64,000 bases of DNA from G963675935 sp963803125 (GTDB lineage Bacteria > Planctomycetota > Planctomycetia > Pirellulales > Thermoguttaceae), in NCBI GenBank assembly GCA_963803125.1, contig CAWDLR010000002.1:868001-932000 (forward strand), read 5' to 3'. Positions 17,657-26,270 of the stretch are shown here, piece by piece. A model generated the notes under the pieces. It had not been told where the DNA came from and made no database searches. It was given only the letters and a program-made list of their open reading frames with translations. The position numbers were made by a program, and so were the translations under genes. The first letter of the stretch is position 1; each line of letters starts with the position of its first letter.

Positions 17657-18556
17657 TCAGTCGTGGTAAGTCCACACCGCCTCGCATAGCGCCAGTATCG
17701 TCTCCACGTCGAGTTGTTCGGCGCGGGTCGAGGCCGCAAGGCCCAACTCGTCCAGAATAGCATCGACCGCGGGCTTGTCCAGTTCGCCTTTGGCCGCGTG
17801 CAGGAGTTGCGATCGCAGGAACTTGCGGCGATGCAGGAAGATGCCGCGGAGAAAGTCGTGGAACAACTTGCGGTCGGGAATCCGCCGCCGGCGATCGTCG
17901 TCGAGGGTCAACTGGATGAACGCCGACAAGACCTTCGGCCGCGGCCAGAAGGCCTCCGGCGGCAAGACCCGCAGGACTTCCGCCCGGCACTGTGATTGGA
18001 TCCACACGCTCAACGCCCCGTAGTCCTTGTCGCCCGGCCGGGCGGTGATCCGCTCGGCCAACTCCTTCTGGATCGTGGCGGTCATCGTCCGCGGCGGGGC
18101 CTCCTCGGCCAGCAGATTGCCGAGGACCGGCGTGGCGATATTGTAGGGCAAATTGGCCACGAGTTTCAGTTGCCGGCCGGGCACGGCGGCCAGCAGCGGG
18201 CGAACGGCCTCCAACACCGCCGGGTTGATGCGGTTCTTCCCCTTGAGCGCATCGAGCTTGAGCATGATGACGTTGTCGAAGCGGTGCAGCTCCTCGGCCG
18301 CCAATTGGAACATCCGCGGATCGACTTCGACGGTCACCACTGCCGCGGCCTGTTGCGCCAGCAGGGCCGTAAGCGAGCCGGTGCCGGTGCCGATTTCCAG
18401 CACCACGTCGTCCGGCCCGAGGGCGGCGGCGTCAAACAGGACGCGAAGCAGATTCAGGTCGATCAGGAAGTTCTGCCCGTGCCCGCGGTGCGGCCGAATG
18501 CCCGCCTCCTCGAATCGCCGCATGAGGAAGGAGAGAGTTTGACGGGGAGAGGACAT
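17657..18556 (-). CDS. rsmA: 16S rRNA dimethyladenosine transferase RsmA (KsgA)
   Basis: A 299-residue SAM-dependent methyltransferase that dimethylates the two adjacent adenines near the 3' end of 16S rRNA. GHGQNFLIDLN, the SAM motif VLEIGTGTGSLTALL and the catalytic NLPYNIATP are present. The C-terminal helical domain includes AFWPRPKVLSAFIQL. ATG 18556 (MSSPRQTLSFLMRR) is chosen; the open frame extends upstream but is encoded by the ATGAATG low-complexity repeat at about 18560-18665, which separates this gene from ribE. Confidence 0.95.
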   Translation of the reverse strand: MSSPRQTLSFLMRRFEEAGIRPHRGHGQNFLIDLNLLRVLFDAAALGPDDVVLEIGTGTGSLTALLAQQAAAVVTVEVDPRMFQLAAEELHRFDNVIMLKLDALKGKNRINPAVLEAVRPLLAAVPGRQLKLVANLPYNIATPVLGNLLAEEAPPRTMTATIQKELAERITARPGDKDYGALSVWIQSQCRAEVLRVLPPEAFWPRPKVLSAFIQLTLDDDRRRRIPDRKLFHDFLRGIFLHRRKFLRSQLLHAAKGELDKPAVDAILDELGLAASTRAEQLDVETILALCEAVWTYHD

Positions 18557-18667
18557 GGGAGAATGATGAATGCGGAATGATGAATGACGAATGCAGGCGA
18601 GCGAATGTCCAAGGGTGAATGCCAGGCGAGCGTTGACGAATGATGTGCATTCATCATTCATCACTCA

Positions 18668-19279
18668 TCATTCAGCATTCCTTCCCCACTCCTTTGCCTC
18701 GACCAGCCGCTGCACGTACTTGGCAAGGATGTCGGTTTCGAGATTCACGCGGCCGCCGACTTGCAGCCGACCGAGCGTGGTGACGGCCAACGTATAGGGT
18801 ATCAAGGCGATGCTGAATTGTGTCGGCTCGCTCTCGACGATCGTGAGACTCACGCCGTCAACGGCGATCGAGCCCTTCGAGGCCATCTGCACGGCCAGTT
18901 CGCGGGGGACGGAGATCCAGAAGGTGGACCATTGGCCGCTGTCGTCGCGGCGGAGCAGTTTGCCTACGCCGTCGATGTGCCCGCTGACAAAATGCCCGCC
19001 CAGCCGATCGCCGACGGCCAGCGCGCGTTCGAGATTCACCGCGCTGCCGGGCTTCAATTCGCCGAGATTGGTGCGGGCGAGCGTTTCCGGGCCGGCCTGA
19101 AAGGCGAACGTCTCGCCCTGGGAGTCGATCACCGTCAGGCAGCAGCCGTTGACGGAGATGCTGTCGGCGACCTTCGTTTCGGCGGCAATCCGCGGCTCGC
19201 GCACGATCAGCCGGCAGCCGGGCGGCTCGTCCCGCAGTTCGACGATTGTGCCCAGGGCTTCAACGATACCGGAGAACAT
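18668..19279 (-). CDS. ribE: Riboflavin synthase alpha subunit
   Basis: A 203-residue protein with the typical two lumazine-binding halves. The first opens MFSGIVEALGTI and has VNGCCLTVI; the second has HFVSGHIDGVG, then VDGVSLTIV. It dismutates two molecules of 6,7-dimethyl-8-ribityllumazine to riboflavin. The length is normal and both halves are intact. The upstream gene is pssA; the gap is only 80 bases, partly occupied by a short GCGGCTAAAC repeat end near 19318-19327, so co-transcription is plausible. Confidence 0.95.
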   Translation of the reverse strand: MFSGIVEALGTIVELRDEPPGCRLIVREPRIAAETKVADSISVNGCCLTVIDSQGETFAFQAGPETLARTNLGELKPGSAVNLERALAVGDRLGGHFVSGHIDGVGKLLRRDDSGQWSTFWISVPRELAVQMASKGSIAVDGVSLTIVESEPTQFSIALIPYTLAVTTLGRLQVGGRVNLETDILAKYVQRLVEAKEWGRNAE

Positions 19280-19359
19280 TGCGATGCTTCCTCAAGCCTC
19301 AGCGCTTCCCTTCGGGGCGCGGCTAAACGTCGCGCTCACTGCCGACTGCCGACCGCCCA

Positions 19360-20181
19360 CTAAAAAATCGGTTCCTCGCGGTTGCGATGCTCGACCCATT
19401 TTTCCCAGGCCAGCCGCAGCGGGCCGTAAACGGCGAAGGCCGAGGCGGCGATGGGGATGGCGTAGCTGCGGGCAACCATCAACGCAACGAAGAAAAACAC
19501 GACCCCCACCAAGTGGCCGAAACTCCGCTGCCCCCGCAACACCCGATTGGTGACATGCGGATAGCGAATCCGCGACACCATCAACAATGCTAACAACAGG
19601 CCGAAGAAAGGCAACACGTATTGCAGGCACGTGTCGATTCCCTCCTTCAGCGGGCCGGGGTAGTGCCGCAGCCCGTAAAACATGATCGCGAAGCCGGCAA
19701 TCACCGCGGCGGCCGCCGGACTGGGAAGCCCGCTGAAATACAGGTGCTCGTCGTCGTCGGTCGTCTCGACGTTGAACCGCGCCAGCCGCAACGCCGCGCA
19801 TGCCCCGTACGCCGCCGCAATAATCCACACCGCCTGGTCGTGCCCTAGCGTAAACAGCGGGCACATCTTCACCAGCAGAAAAGCGGGGGCAATGCCGAAG
19901 CTCACCACGTCGCACAGGCTATCCAATTCAGCCCCGAAATCGCTGGTCGTGCGCGCCAGTCGGGCGACGTAACCATCCAGTCCATCAAAAATCATCGCCA
20001 GGAAGATCAACCAGCCGCTCTCCATCAAATCGTGGGCGTCGGCGAGGATATTGGCGCTGGCGCTCATCGTCTTCAAGGGGCTGTCGATCCGCGCCGCCAC
20101 GACAATGGCGAAAAACCCGCAGATCAGGTTCCCCAGCGTCAACAACGTCGGAAAGATGGAAATCGTGCGGATGGGACGCAT
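19360..20181 (-). CDS. pssA: CDP-diacylglycerol-serine O-phosphatidyltransferase
   Basis: A 273-residue membrane enzyme with several hydrophobic segments (FPTLLTLGNLICGFFAIVVA at the start). It carries the CDP-alcohol phosphatidyltransferase motif DGLDGYVARLARTTSDFG followed by AELDSLCDVVSFG. It makes phosphatidylserine from CDP-diacylglycerol and serine. The gene for the next step, psd, lies two genes upstream in the same direction. ATG 20181 (MRPIRTISIF) is chosen because residues read further upstream come from a CCGAA-rich low-complexity repeat (20215-20350). Confidence 0.92.
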   Translation of the reverse strand: MRPIRTISIFPTLLTLGNLICGFFAIVVAARIDSPLKTMSASANILADAHDLMESGWLIFLAMIFDGLDGYVARLARTTSDFGAELDSLCDVVSFGIAPAFLLVKMCPLFTLGHDQAVWIIAAAYGACAALRLARFNVETTDDDEHLYFSGLPSPAAAAVIAGFAIMFYGLRHYPGPLKEGIDTCLQYVLPFFGLLLALLMVSRIRYPHVTNRVLRGQRSFGHLVGVVFFFVALMVARSYAIPIAASAFAVYGPLRLAWEKWVEHRNREEPIF

Positions 20182-20214
20182 GGGAGCGGCTAGGGGCCGG
20201 GGGTCAGGGGTTAG

Positions 20215-20350
20215 GGGGAATGACGAAATCCGAAATCCGAATGACGAAGGAAATCCGAAGCACGAAATCCGAAGTCCGAAAGAACTCGTCGTTCGGATTT
20301 TGTGCTTCGGATTTCGTGCTTCTTTCGCCATTCGTCATTCGTGCCTCGTC
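20215..20350. repeat. Low-complexity CGAAATCCGAA inverted repeat
   Basis: Runs of CGAAATCCGAA, CACGAAATCCGAAG and CGAATGACGAAGG are followed by their inverted forms (TTCGGATTTCG, CATTCGTCATTCG). The same text recurs at about 21925-21980 and 31350-31640. It is spacer between pssA and the GH32 gene. Confidence 0.8.
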
Positions 20351-20359
20351 ATTTCTCGC

Positions 20360-21961
20360 TCAGGGCCAAATCGACCTCAGGTTCCACACATCGAGCGATC
20401 GCACTCGGGCGTTACCGCCCTTGGCGTAGATCGCGAGGTTCTTGTTGTCGGCGGCCGGAAGGAAGCAATACGCCATATTGACTCGCCCTTCGCCCGCGAA
20501 AATCTCGATGGAGGTCCGATCGACGAGCACTTCCAGCGCGAGCCGGCCGCCGGCCAACCGCAGCGGGGCCGTGCTGCCCAGACAGGAGAGCATCTGTTGC
20601 TTGACATTATACTGAATCGGAACGCCGCGGACATCCAACCCGATCTCCGCCGCCGAAGCCGGCTCGATGGCCAACCGAATGTCGAACAACTCGCCCCGCA
20701 CGCCGGCCAAGGGATTTTCGCCCGGCCGCAGCGTCCCCTTCCAGTGCCGGTGTTTGTCGTGCAGCCGATCGATCTCCTTGACCGGCCAGGTGCACAGCCG
20801 GAGGCCGTCGGAAAACGTGCGGAGCGCGAGCGTGACGGGGAACGACAGTTGCTGGTTGAACGGCATGTCGGGATAGCGGCCGCCGGCCATCCAGGCGATT
20901 TGGATTCTGCGGCCGTCGCCCGACGGAATATCGGAGAACGTCTGCGCGGCGTAGCGATTCCTGCCCCAATGACTCTGCAGCGGCTCGGTTTCGGGCGTGA
21001 AGGTCTTGCCGTCGAAACGCCCCAGCCGGTACTGATTGCTGGCGGCCCAGAACACCCATTTCTGCTTGTCGCGACTTCCATCGACCGGCAACGGGAAGAA
21101 ATCGGGGCATTCGCCCGAGCCGGGCATCTGCACCGTCGCCAACCGCCGCCAACGCTTCAGGTCGGGCGAGGCAAACAGCCCATAATCGCTCTGGTCGAGG
21201 TACAGCGCCATGATCCACTGCCTGCTCGGCTCGTGCCAGAACACTTTCGGATCGCGGTTGCCGCCGATCACGTGGCCGAGCACCGGGTTTTTCGCATATT
21301 TCGTCCAAGTTCGGCCGCGGTCGTTGCTGTAGGCCAGCGACTGCGTGAACGGCTTGCCGTCCGAGCCCGGCGCCTGGCCGCCGGCCGAAGTGTAGATGCA
21401 CACCAGCGGCTTCTCCACCCCGGTCTGAAAGCCGGTTGTGTTGTTCCAATCGACCACGCCCGATCCCGACCAGATCGAGCCGCGCGAATCGGGCTGGATG
21501 GCGTTGGCCAACTGCGTCCAGTGGAGCATGTCGGAGCTGACGGCGTGTCCCCAGAGCTTCACTCCGCATGGATTCTCTCTGCGGTCGGGATCGCATTGGA
21601 AGAACAAGTGGTACTCGCCCTTGTAGAACAGCATCCCGTTCGGATCGTTTATCCAGCCGATCTTGGGCGTGAAATGAAACTGCGGCCGCCAGGTTTCGCG
21701 ATAGAGCCCGTCGTCTTTGCCATCCTTGCCGCAGACGTTGGAACAGAGCACAAGCATCGCCAGCAAAGCGACGATGGCCGGCAGGGCGATCTTCGATCCT
21801 GGTTCCCACGCTCTGCGTGGGAACCTCCGGCCCTCGACGCTCTGCGTCTGTCCGACCGCCGCGGCCCGCCGCCGACCCGGCGTTCCCACGCAGAGCGTGG
21901 GAACGAGAGACAAGGTCCTCCTTCGGATTTCGGATTTCGTGCTTCTCTGGTCATTCGTCAT
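20360..21961 (-). CDS. Exported GH32 beta-fructosidase (levanase/invertase type)
   Basis: About 480 residues of clear GH32 sequence. The nucleophile motif is in GWINDPNGMLFYKG, then LFFQCDP, WSGSGVVDWNN, the transition-state RDP in GGNRDPKVF and the acid/base Glu in GSGECPDFFPL. A C-terminal beta-sandwich ends with LVDRTSIEIFAGEG. It would hydrolyse fructans or sucrose outside the cytoplasm, since a signal-like stretch (KIALPAIVALLAMLVLCSNV) precedes it. The first 54 or so codons of this open frame are encoded by the TTCCCACGC palindrome unit and low-complexity repeat, so the true start is unclear; ATG 21757 is the first in-frame ATG after them but would cut the signal peptide. It lies between pssA and psd. 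Confidence 0.85.
   Translation of the reverse strand: MTNDQRSTKSEIRRRTLSLVPTLCVGTPGRRRAAAVGQTQSVEGRRFPRRAWEPGSKIALPAIVALLAMLVLCSNVCGKDGKDDGLYRETWRPQFHFTPKIGWINDPNGMLFYKGEYHLFFQCDPDRRENPCGVKLWGHAVSSDMLHWTQLANAIQPDSRGSIWSGSGVVDWNNTTGFQTGVEKPLVCIYTSAGGQAPGSDGKPFTQSLAYSNDRGRTWTKYAKNPVLGHVIGGNRDPKVFWHEPSRQWIMALYLDQSDYGLFASPDLKRWRRLATVQMPGSGECPDFFPLPVDGSRDKQKWVFWAASNQYRLGRFDGKTFTPETEPLQSHWGRNRYAAQTFSDIPSGDGRRIQIAWMAGGRYPDMPFNQQLSFPVTLALRTFSDGLRLCTWPVKEIDRLHDKHRHWKGTLRPGENPLAGVRGELFDIRLAIEPASAAEIGLDVRGVPIQYNVKQQMLSCLGSTAPLRLAGGRLALEVLVDRTSIEIFAGEGRVNMAYCFLPAADNKNLAIYAKGGNARVRSLDVWNLRSIWP
21800..21906. repeat. TTCCCACGC palindrome unit, copy 1
   Basis: Two palindromes, GGTTCCCACGC/GCGTGGGAACC at about 21800-21825 and CGTTCCCACGC/GCGTGGGAACG at about 21881-21904, bracket an internal segment with GACGCTCTGCGTC. 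A second unit lies at 55768-55863. Read as protein it gives phrases such as PRRAWEPG and VPTLCVGT, which contaminate predicted N-termini. Confidence 0.85.
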
Positions 21962-21971
21962 TCGAGCTTCG

Positions 21972-22931
21972 TCATTTCTTCGCGTATCTCGCCATCACCG
22001 TCGTCCCCGCCCTGATCTTCTGCCCAACGGCGACTTTCAGTTCCAGATCGGCCGTATCGGGCACAATCAACTCCGTGCGCGAGCCGAACTTGATCATGCC
22101 GATCTTCTGTCCGCGTGCCAGCGATTCGCCCGGGCGAAGGTCGCAGACGATTCGCCGCGCGATCTTGCCGGAAATCTGCCGGACGACCATCCGCCGATGC
22201 GGCGGCGACTCCTCCTCCAGGCCGATCCACGTGTTCTCGTTTCGCATCGCGCACTGCGGATCGCGGGCGTCGAGAAACGCGCCGGGCGAATACCGCAGGG
22301 CGATCACCCGCGAGGCGGCCGGGGCCCGATTCAAGTGTACGTTGAAAATCGAAAGGAATACACCGACGCGAACGGCCGGGCCGCCGACGAAATCGTCGTG
22401 CGTCAGCCGCGTGATCTCGACGACTTTGCCGTCGGCCGGGGCGACCAGCAGGCCGGGGTCGGCCGGAATCCTTCGCATGGGATCGCGGAAAAAATAGACG
22501 ATCAAGCACAGCGGCACGCCGGGCACAATCGCCAGCGGCCAGAAGCGCGTGCAGCCGAGCAGCACCGTCAACAGCAATAGCGGCCAGCCCATCAATTGCA
22601 GTTCGGGCAGTCCCCAGCGGGCCAGTCTCAGTCGGCCGCGCCAGCGGAACGGGTCGTCGGCCGGCTCCCAGTAGCAGGTGCAGCGGTTGCGGCAGAATTT
22701 CAGGTCGCGGGGATCGAGGATTTCGTGCGGCGCCCCGCTCGTGCTCCCTTTGCGAAGCGCGGCCATGCGGCGAACGTAGCCGGGTCGAAAATGCGTAAGC
22801 CACCACCGCCGCCATCGTCCCCAGGCCAGTTCGATTTGGTAGCACCGTCCACCCCCCGGTTGGACGGATACGAAATTGTCTGGCAGCGGCTGCGGCTCGG
22901 CTCGCGGCGTGGAAATCTCAGCAGTAGACAT
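21972..22931 (-). CDS. psd: Phosphatidylserine decarboxylase proenzyme
   Basis: A 319-residue membrane-associated enzyme that decarboxylates phosphatidylserine to phosphatidylethanolamine. Hydrophobic helices near residues 125-165 precede the catalytic region: VYFFRDPMRRIP, VAPADGKVVEI, VFLSIFNVHLNRAP and, near the C-terminus, IKFGSRTELIVP. In this family the Ser of GSR becomes the pyruvoyl group after self-cleavage. The N-terminal 100 residues hold Cys-rich CRNRCTCYW, an unusual extension. ATG 22931 is chosen by homology; the longer frame upstream is not protein-like. It heads the minus-strand run psd-GH32-pssA-ribE-rsmA-DUF2961. Confidence 0.9.
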   Translation of the reverse strand: MSTAEISTPRAEPQPLPDNFVSVQPGGGRCYQIELAWGRWRRWWLTHFRPGYVRRMAALRKGSTSGAPHEILDPRDLKFCRNRCTCYWEPADDPFRWRGRLRLARWGLPELQLMGWPLLLLTVLLGCTRFWPLAIVPGVPLCLIVYFFRDPMRRIPADPGLLVAPADGKVVEITRLTHDDFVGGPAVRVGVFLSIFNVHLNRAPAASRVIALRYSPGAFLDARDPQCAMRNENTWIGLEEESPPHRRMVVRQISGKIARRIVCDLRPGESLARGQKIGMIKFGSRTELIVPDTADLELKVAVGQKIRAGTTVMARYAKK

Positions 22932-23314
22932 GGTCCTTATGCTAACGCCTTCTTGACGTTGCTGGAAGGAAGGGGCCCGGTAACCTAGGCGTTGAAACGG
23001 CGCGAGCACAACGCCGCTGTGGGGCGAGAAGGGGGTGCTGGAATCCCCTGCAGCCAAAAAAGGGGGTGTTTAGCCGCCGCGTCTACGCGGCGCAGAACCG
23101 CTCATAAATGCGACGCCGCGAAGACGCGGCGGCTAAACGGTCAGCGACAATCGGCATGATCCCCTACCGCGTCGGCAAACATCGCAGTTTGCACAAGGTA
23201 GGGTATATTTAGCGTCGCACCCCGTCCCCCCACCCATGGCCAACCACGCCGGCAAGGACCTCCTTGCTCGCGATTGACAAATCCGATCCCCGCCACCCGT
23301 ATTGGAATTCTGCC
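22932..23314. other. Divergent intergenic region between psd and the zincin gene
   Basis: It should hold promoters for both directions. It contains the third 71-bp hairpin at 23068-23138. I see no other structure or gene. Confidence 0.6.
23068..23138. repeat. 71-bp GTTTAGCC hairpin, copy 3
   Basis: Same ends and length as the copies at 2434 and 16345, with loop sequence CGCAGAACCGCTC in the orientation of copy 1. Arm mismatches differ from copy to copy, mostly leaving pairing intact. Confidence 0.9.
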
Positions 23315-25951
23315 ATGAATCGCCGTCCATTCGTATTCGCACTGTCCGCTGTCGTGATTTCGGTTGCCGCTGCTTCGCAGGCATGGGGCGGCCCGGCTCA
23401 GGAGAAGAAGCCGAAATACCCGCCCTATACCCAGGTAATCGGCGAGGCGGAGACGATGCCGGGGCTGATCACGCTTCATCACAAGGACTCGCGGTTGTTG
23501 GCCGAGATTTCGCCGGCCGAGTTGAACAAGGATTTCATTGTCGCCATCGCCATCGCCCGCGGCATCGGCCAGACGCCGTTGTTGGGCGGAATGACCGTCC
23601 ACTTCGACGACACTTGGGTTTGGCAATTCCGCAAGGCCGAAGACCGCATCCACGTCGTCCGCCGCAACGTGCGGTTCCGCGCCAGCCGAGGGACGCCGCA
23701 GGAGAAGGCGGTCTACCTCTCCTATACCGACAGCATACTCTTCAGTCTGCCGATTGCCACCATGAGCCCGACCGGCAATTACGTGGTCGACTTGACGCCG
23801 GTGTTCATGAGCGACCTGCCGGAGTTTTCCCAAATCATCCGCGGATTCATGTTTGCCCCCGACCGCTCGACCTGGGCGAAGATCAAGGCTTTCAAGGAGA
23901 ACATTGAGATCGAAGTGGCGGCCACCTATGCGTCGAGCGGGATGGTGCCGATCGAGACCGTGCCCGACACCCGCGCGGCGACGCTCTACGTGCATTATTC
24001 GATCAGCCGGCTGCCGGAGACGGGCTACCAGCCGCGGCTGGCCGACGATCGCGTCGGTTACTTCCTTACGGTGATCAAGGACTTCTCGAAGACCGGCGGC
24101 GAAGATCAATTCGTGCGCTACGTCAATCGCTGGGACTTGCGCAAGGCCGAGCCGTCGGCGGCGGCCTCGCCGCCGGCCACCCCGATCGTCGTCTGGATCG
24201 AGAAGACGGTGCCCTACAAGTTCCGCGGCGCGGTCCGCGACGGCATCTTGGAGTGGAACAGGGCATTCGAGCGGGCGGGTTTCTCCAACGCCATCGAAGT
24301 CCGCCAGCAGCCGGACGACGCCACTTGGGATCCGGAAGACATCCGCTACAACACCTTCCGCTGGATTACCGCGAATGCCGGCTTCGCGATGGGACCGGCG
24401 CGGACCAATCCGCTCACCGGCCAGATTCTCGACGCCGACATCATCTTCGACGCCGATTTCATCGAAGCCTGGACGAAGGAATTGCAGTTGGAGAAGTCGG
24501 ACGGCGGCATCGACCTGTTCGGCAGCATCGTCAAAGCGGCGAAGCCGGGCGACGCCTCAAGCCGCGACGTGCCGGGTCAGTTTTTCGGACGGGAGACCGA
24601 TAGCGACGTGCTGGGACAGCAGTTCGCCTTCGGTGCGCTGGCGCTGCGCATCGCCCACCCGGCGCTGAGCAAGGAGCAAGTCGAGAAGCTGCTGGTCGAC
24701 GGGGTGAAGTCGGTCGCCACTCACGAGTTCGGGCACACCCTCGGCTTGCGGCACAATTTCAAGGCCAGCACGCTGTTGACGATGGACGAAATCAACGACG
24801 CGGAGCAGAACCGCACCATCGGCCTGGCCGCTTCGGTGATGGACTACATCCCGGTCAATATCTCGCCGAAGGGTAGAAAGCAGGGCGATTACTTTATGCG
24901 AAGCATCGGCCCCTATGACTACTGGGCGATCGAGTACGGCTACAAGCCTTTGCCCGGCGGCAGCGACGGCGAAGCGGCGGCGCTGGAGAAGATCGCCTCG
25001 CGCTGCAACGAGCCGGCGCTGCGCTATGCCACCGACGAAGACATCGGCCCGCTCGAGCCCGATCCGAGCGTGAATCGCTTCGATCTGAGCAAAGACCCGA
25101 TCGAGTTCGCCCGCTGGCGGTTGGAATTGATCAATCAGATTCTCCCCGGACTGGTCGACCGCGTGGTCGAGCCGGGCGAAGGATACGACCGCGTCCGCAA
25201 GGCGTTGGCGATCATCGTGCACGAACACGACCGAGTGATGGGATTCGTGGCCCGCGAGATCGGCGGCATCTACGTGAACCGCAACCACAAGGGCGACCCC
25301 AACGGCCAACCGCCGCTGGCCGTCGTTGAGCCGAAGAAGCAGCGCGAAGCCCTCACGTTCGTGGAACAGCAGGTCTTCGGCACGGAATCCTATCGGCTTC
25401 CCGAGAAGCTCTACGATTACATCGGCGCGACGCACTGGAGCCACTGGGGAATGCGGGCACACGGTCGGCCGGACTTCTCGCTCAACGAAATCGTGCTGGC
25501 AATGCAGGACCACGTGCTCGGAGAGCTGCTTTCGCCAAGCACGCTTTCGCGAATCCTCGATTCCGAGGCCAAAACGCCCGGCAGCCAGGACGCCTTCACC
25601 GCCGCCGAACTGCTGCAAGGACTGACCGGCTCGATCTTCAGCGAACTCGACGCCATCGAAAAGACCAAGGACGGCAAGTTCGACGACCGCAAGCCGGCGA
25701 TCGGCAACCTCCGCCGCAACTTGCAGCAGCGCGACTTCGAGCATCTGGCCGATCTGGCGATGGGCAGCACTGCCGCCCCGAGCGATTGCCAGACCGTCGC
25801 CACCGTGGAACTGGCCGGCTTGGAGAGCCGCTTGAAACAGGTGCTGGCCGGCAAGACGCAGTTGGACACCTACACCCGCTCGCACCTCGGCGACTTGGCC
25901 ACGCGGATCCTCAAGGTGCTCGATGCCCGGCCGATACTGCCGCGGCCGTGA
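23315..25951 (+). CDS. Exported zinc-dependent metalloprotease (DUF5117/DUF4953 type)
   Basis: An 878-residue zincin. Residues 1-28 form a signal peptide (MNRRPFVFALSAVVISVAAA). The N-terminal half has the DUF5117-like KDFIVAIAIARGIGQ and LARETGYQP-type strands; the second half carries the metzincin-like site ATHEFGHTLGLRHNFKAST, where the two His, the Glu and the third His are all present. SVMDYIPVN supplies the Met-turn-like segment. ATG 23315 is chosen for the signal peptide. Proteins of this layout are common in Bacteroidetes and planctomycetes, and their substrates are unknown. It is a single-gene unit followed by nested repeats. Confidence 0.87.
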   Translation: MNRRPFVFALSAVVISVAAASQAWGGPAQEKKPKYPPYTQVIGEAETMPGLITLHHKDSRLLAEISPAELNKDFIVAIAIARGIGQTPLLGGMTVHFDDTWVWQFRKAEDRIHVVRRNVRFRASRGTPQEKAVYLSYTDSILFSLPIATMSPTGNYVVDLTPVFMSDLPEFSQIIRGFMFAPDRSTWAKIKAFKENIEIEVAATYASSGMVPIETVPDTRAATLYVHYSISRLPETGYQPRLADDRVGYFLTVIKDFSKTGGEDQFVRYVNRWDLRKAEPSAAASPPATPIVVWIEKTVPYKFRGAVRDGILEWNRAFERAGFSNAIEVRQQPDDATWDPEDIRYNTFRWITANAGFAMGPARTNPLTGQILDADIIFDADFIEAWTKELQLEKSDGGIDLFGSIVKAAKPGDASSRDVPGQFFGRETDSDVLGQQFAFGALALRIAHPALSKEQVEKLLVDGVKSVATHEFGHTLGLRHNFKASTLLTMDEINDAEQNRTIGLAASVMDYIPVNISPKGRKQGDYFMRSIGPYDYWAIEYGYKPLPGGSDGEAAALEKIASRCNEPALRYATDEDIGPLEPDPSVNRFDLSKDPIEFARWRLELINQILPGLVDRVVEPGEGYDRVRKALAIIVHEHDRVMGFVAREIGGIYVNRNHKGDPNGQPPLAVVEPKKQREALTFVEQQVFGTESYRLPEKLYDYIGATHWSHWGMRAHGRPDFSLNEIVLAMQDHVLGELLSPSTLSRILDSEAKTPGSQDAFTAAELLQGLTGSIFSELDAIEKTKDGKFDDRKPAIGNLRRNLQQRDFEHLADLAMGSTAAPSDCQTVATVELAGLESRLKQVLAGKTQLDTYTRSHLGDLATRILKVLDARPILPRP

Positions 25952-26008
25952 CGGCGGCTGCGTGTTCCAATCGGTTTATTGGGCGTTAGGAAGACAATGT
26001 CGGGCCCT

Positions 26009-26230
26009 CGTTTAGCCGCGACCCGCAGGGGAGCGGGCTTCCCCGCGTTCTCCCCGCGAAACTGTCTACCTGACTCTCGAATGCCCGGCGAGCTTGCTCG
26101 CCGAGCGCTATGGAGAGTCAGGTGAATAATGTCGCAGGGAGAATGCGACAAAGACCGCTCCCCCTGTGGGGCGCGGCTAAACGGGAAGCCGAGCGGAGTT
26201 CGCGCGGCGAGCAAACTCGCCGGCTAAACG
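26009..26230. repeat. Nested GTTTAGCC repeats after the zincin gene
   Basis: GTTTAGCCGCGACCCGCAGG (from 26009) pairs with its near-complement ending CGCGGCTAAAC near 26182. Between them lies another inverted repeat, ACCTGACTCTC/GAGAGTCAGGT (26069-26124 region), with a CGGCGAG/CTCGCCG hairpin in its loop. A further CTCGCCGGCTAAAC end follows near 26215-26228. No gene is present in this 319-base interval. Confidence 0.75.
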
Positions 26231-26270
26231 GTTTGGGACTGACGTGCGCCCAACGCTTCGGGCGGAGGCG

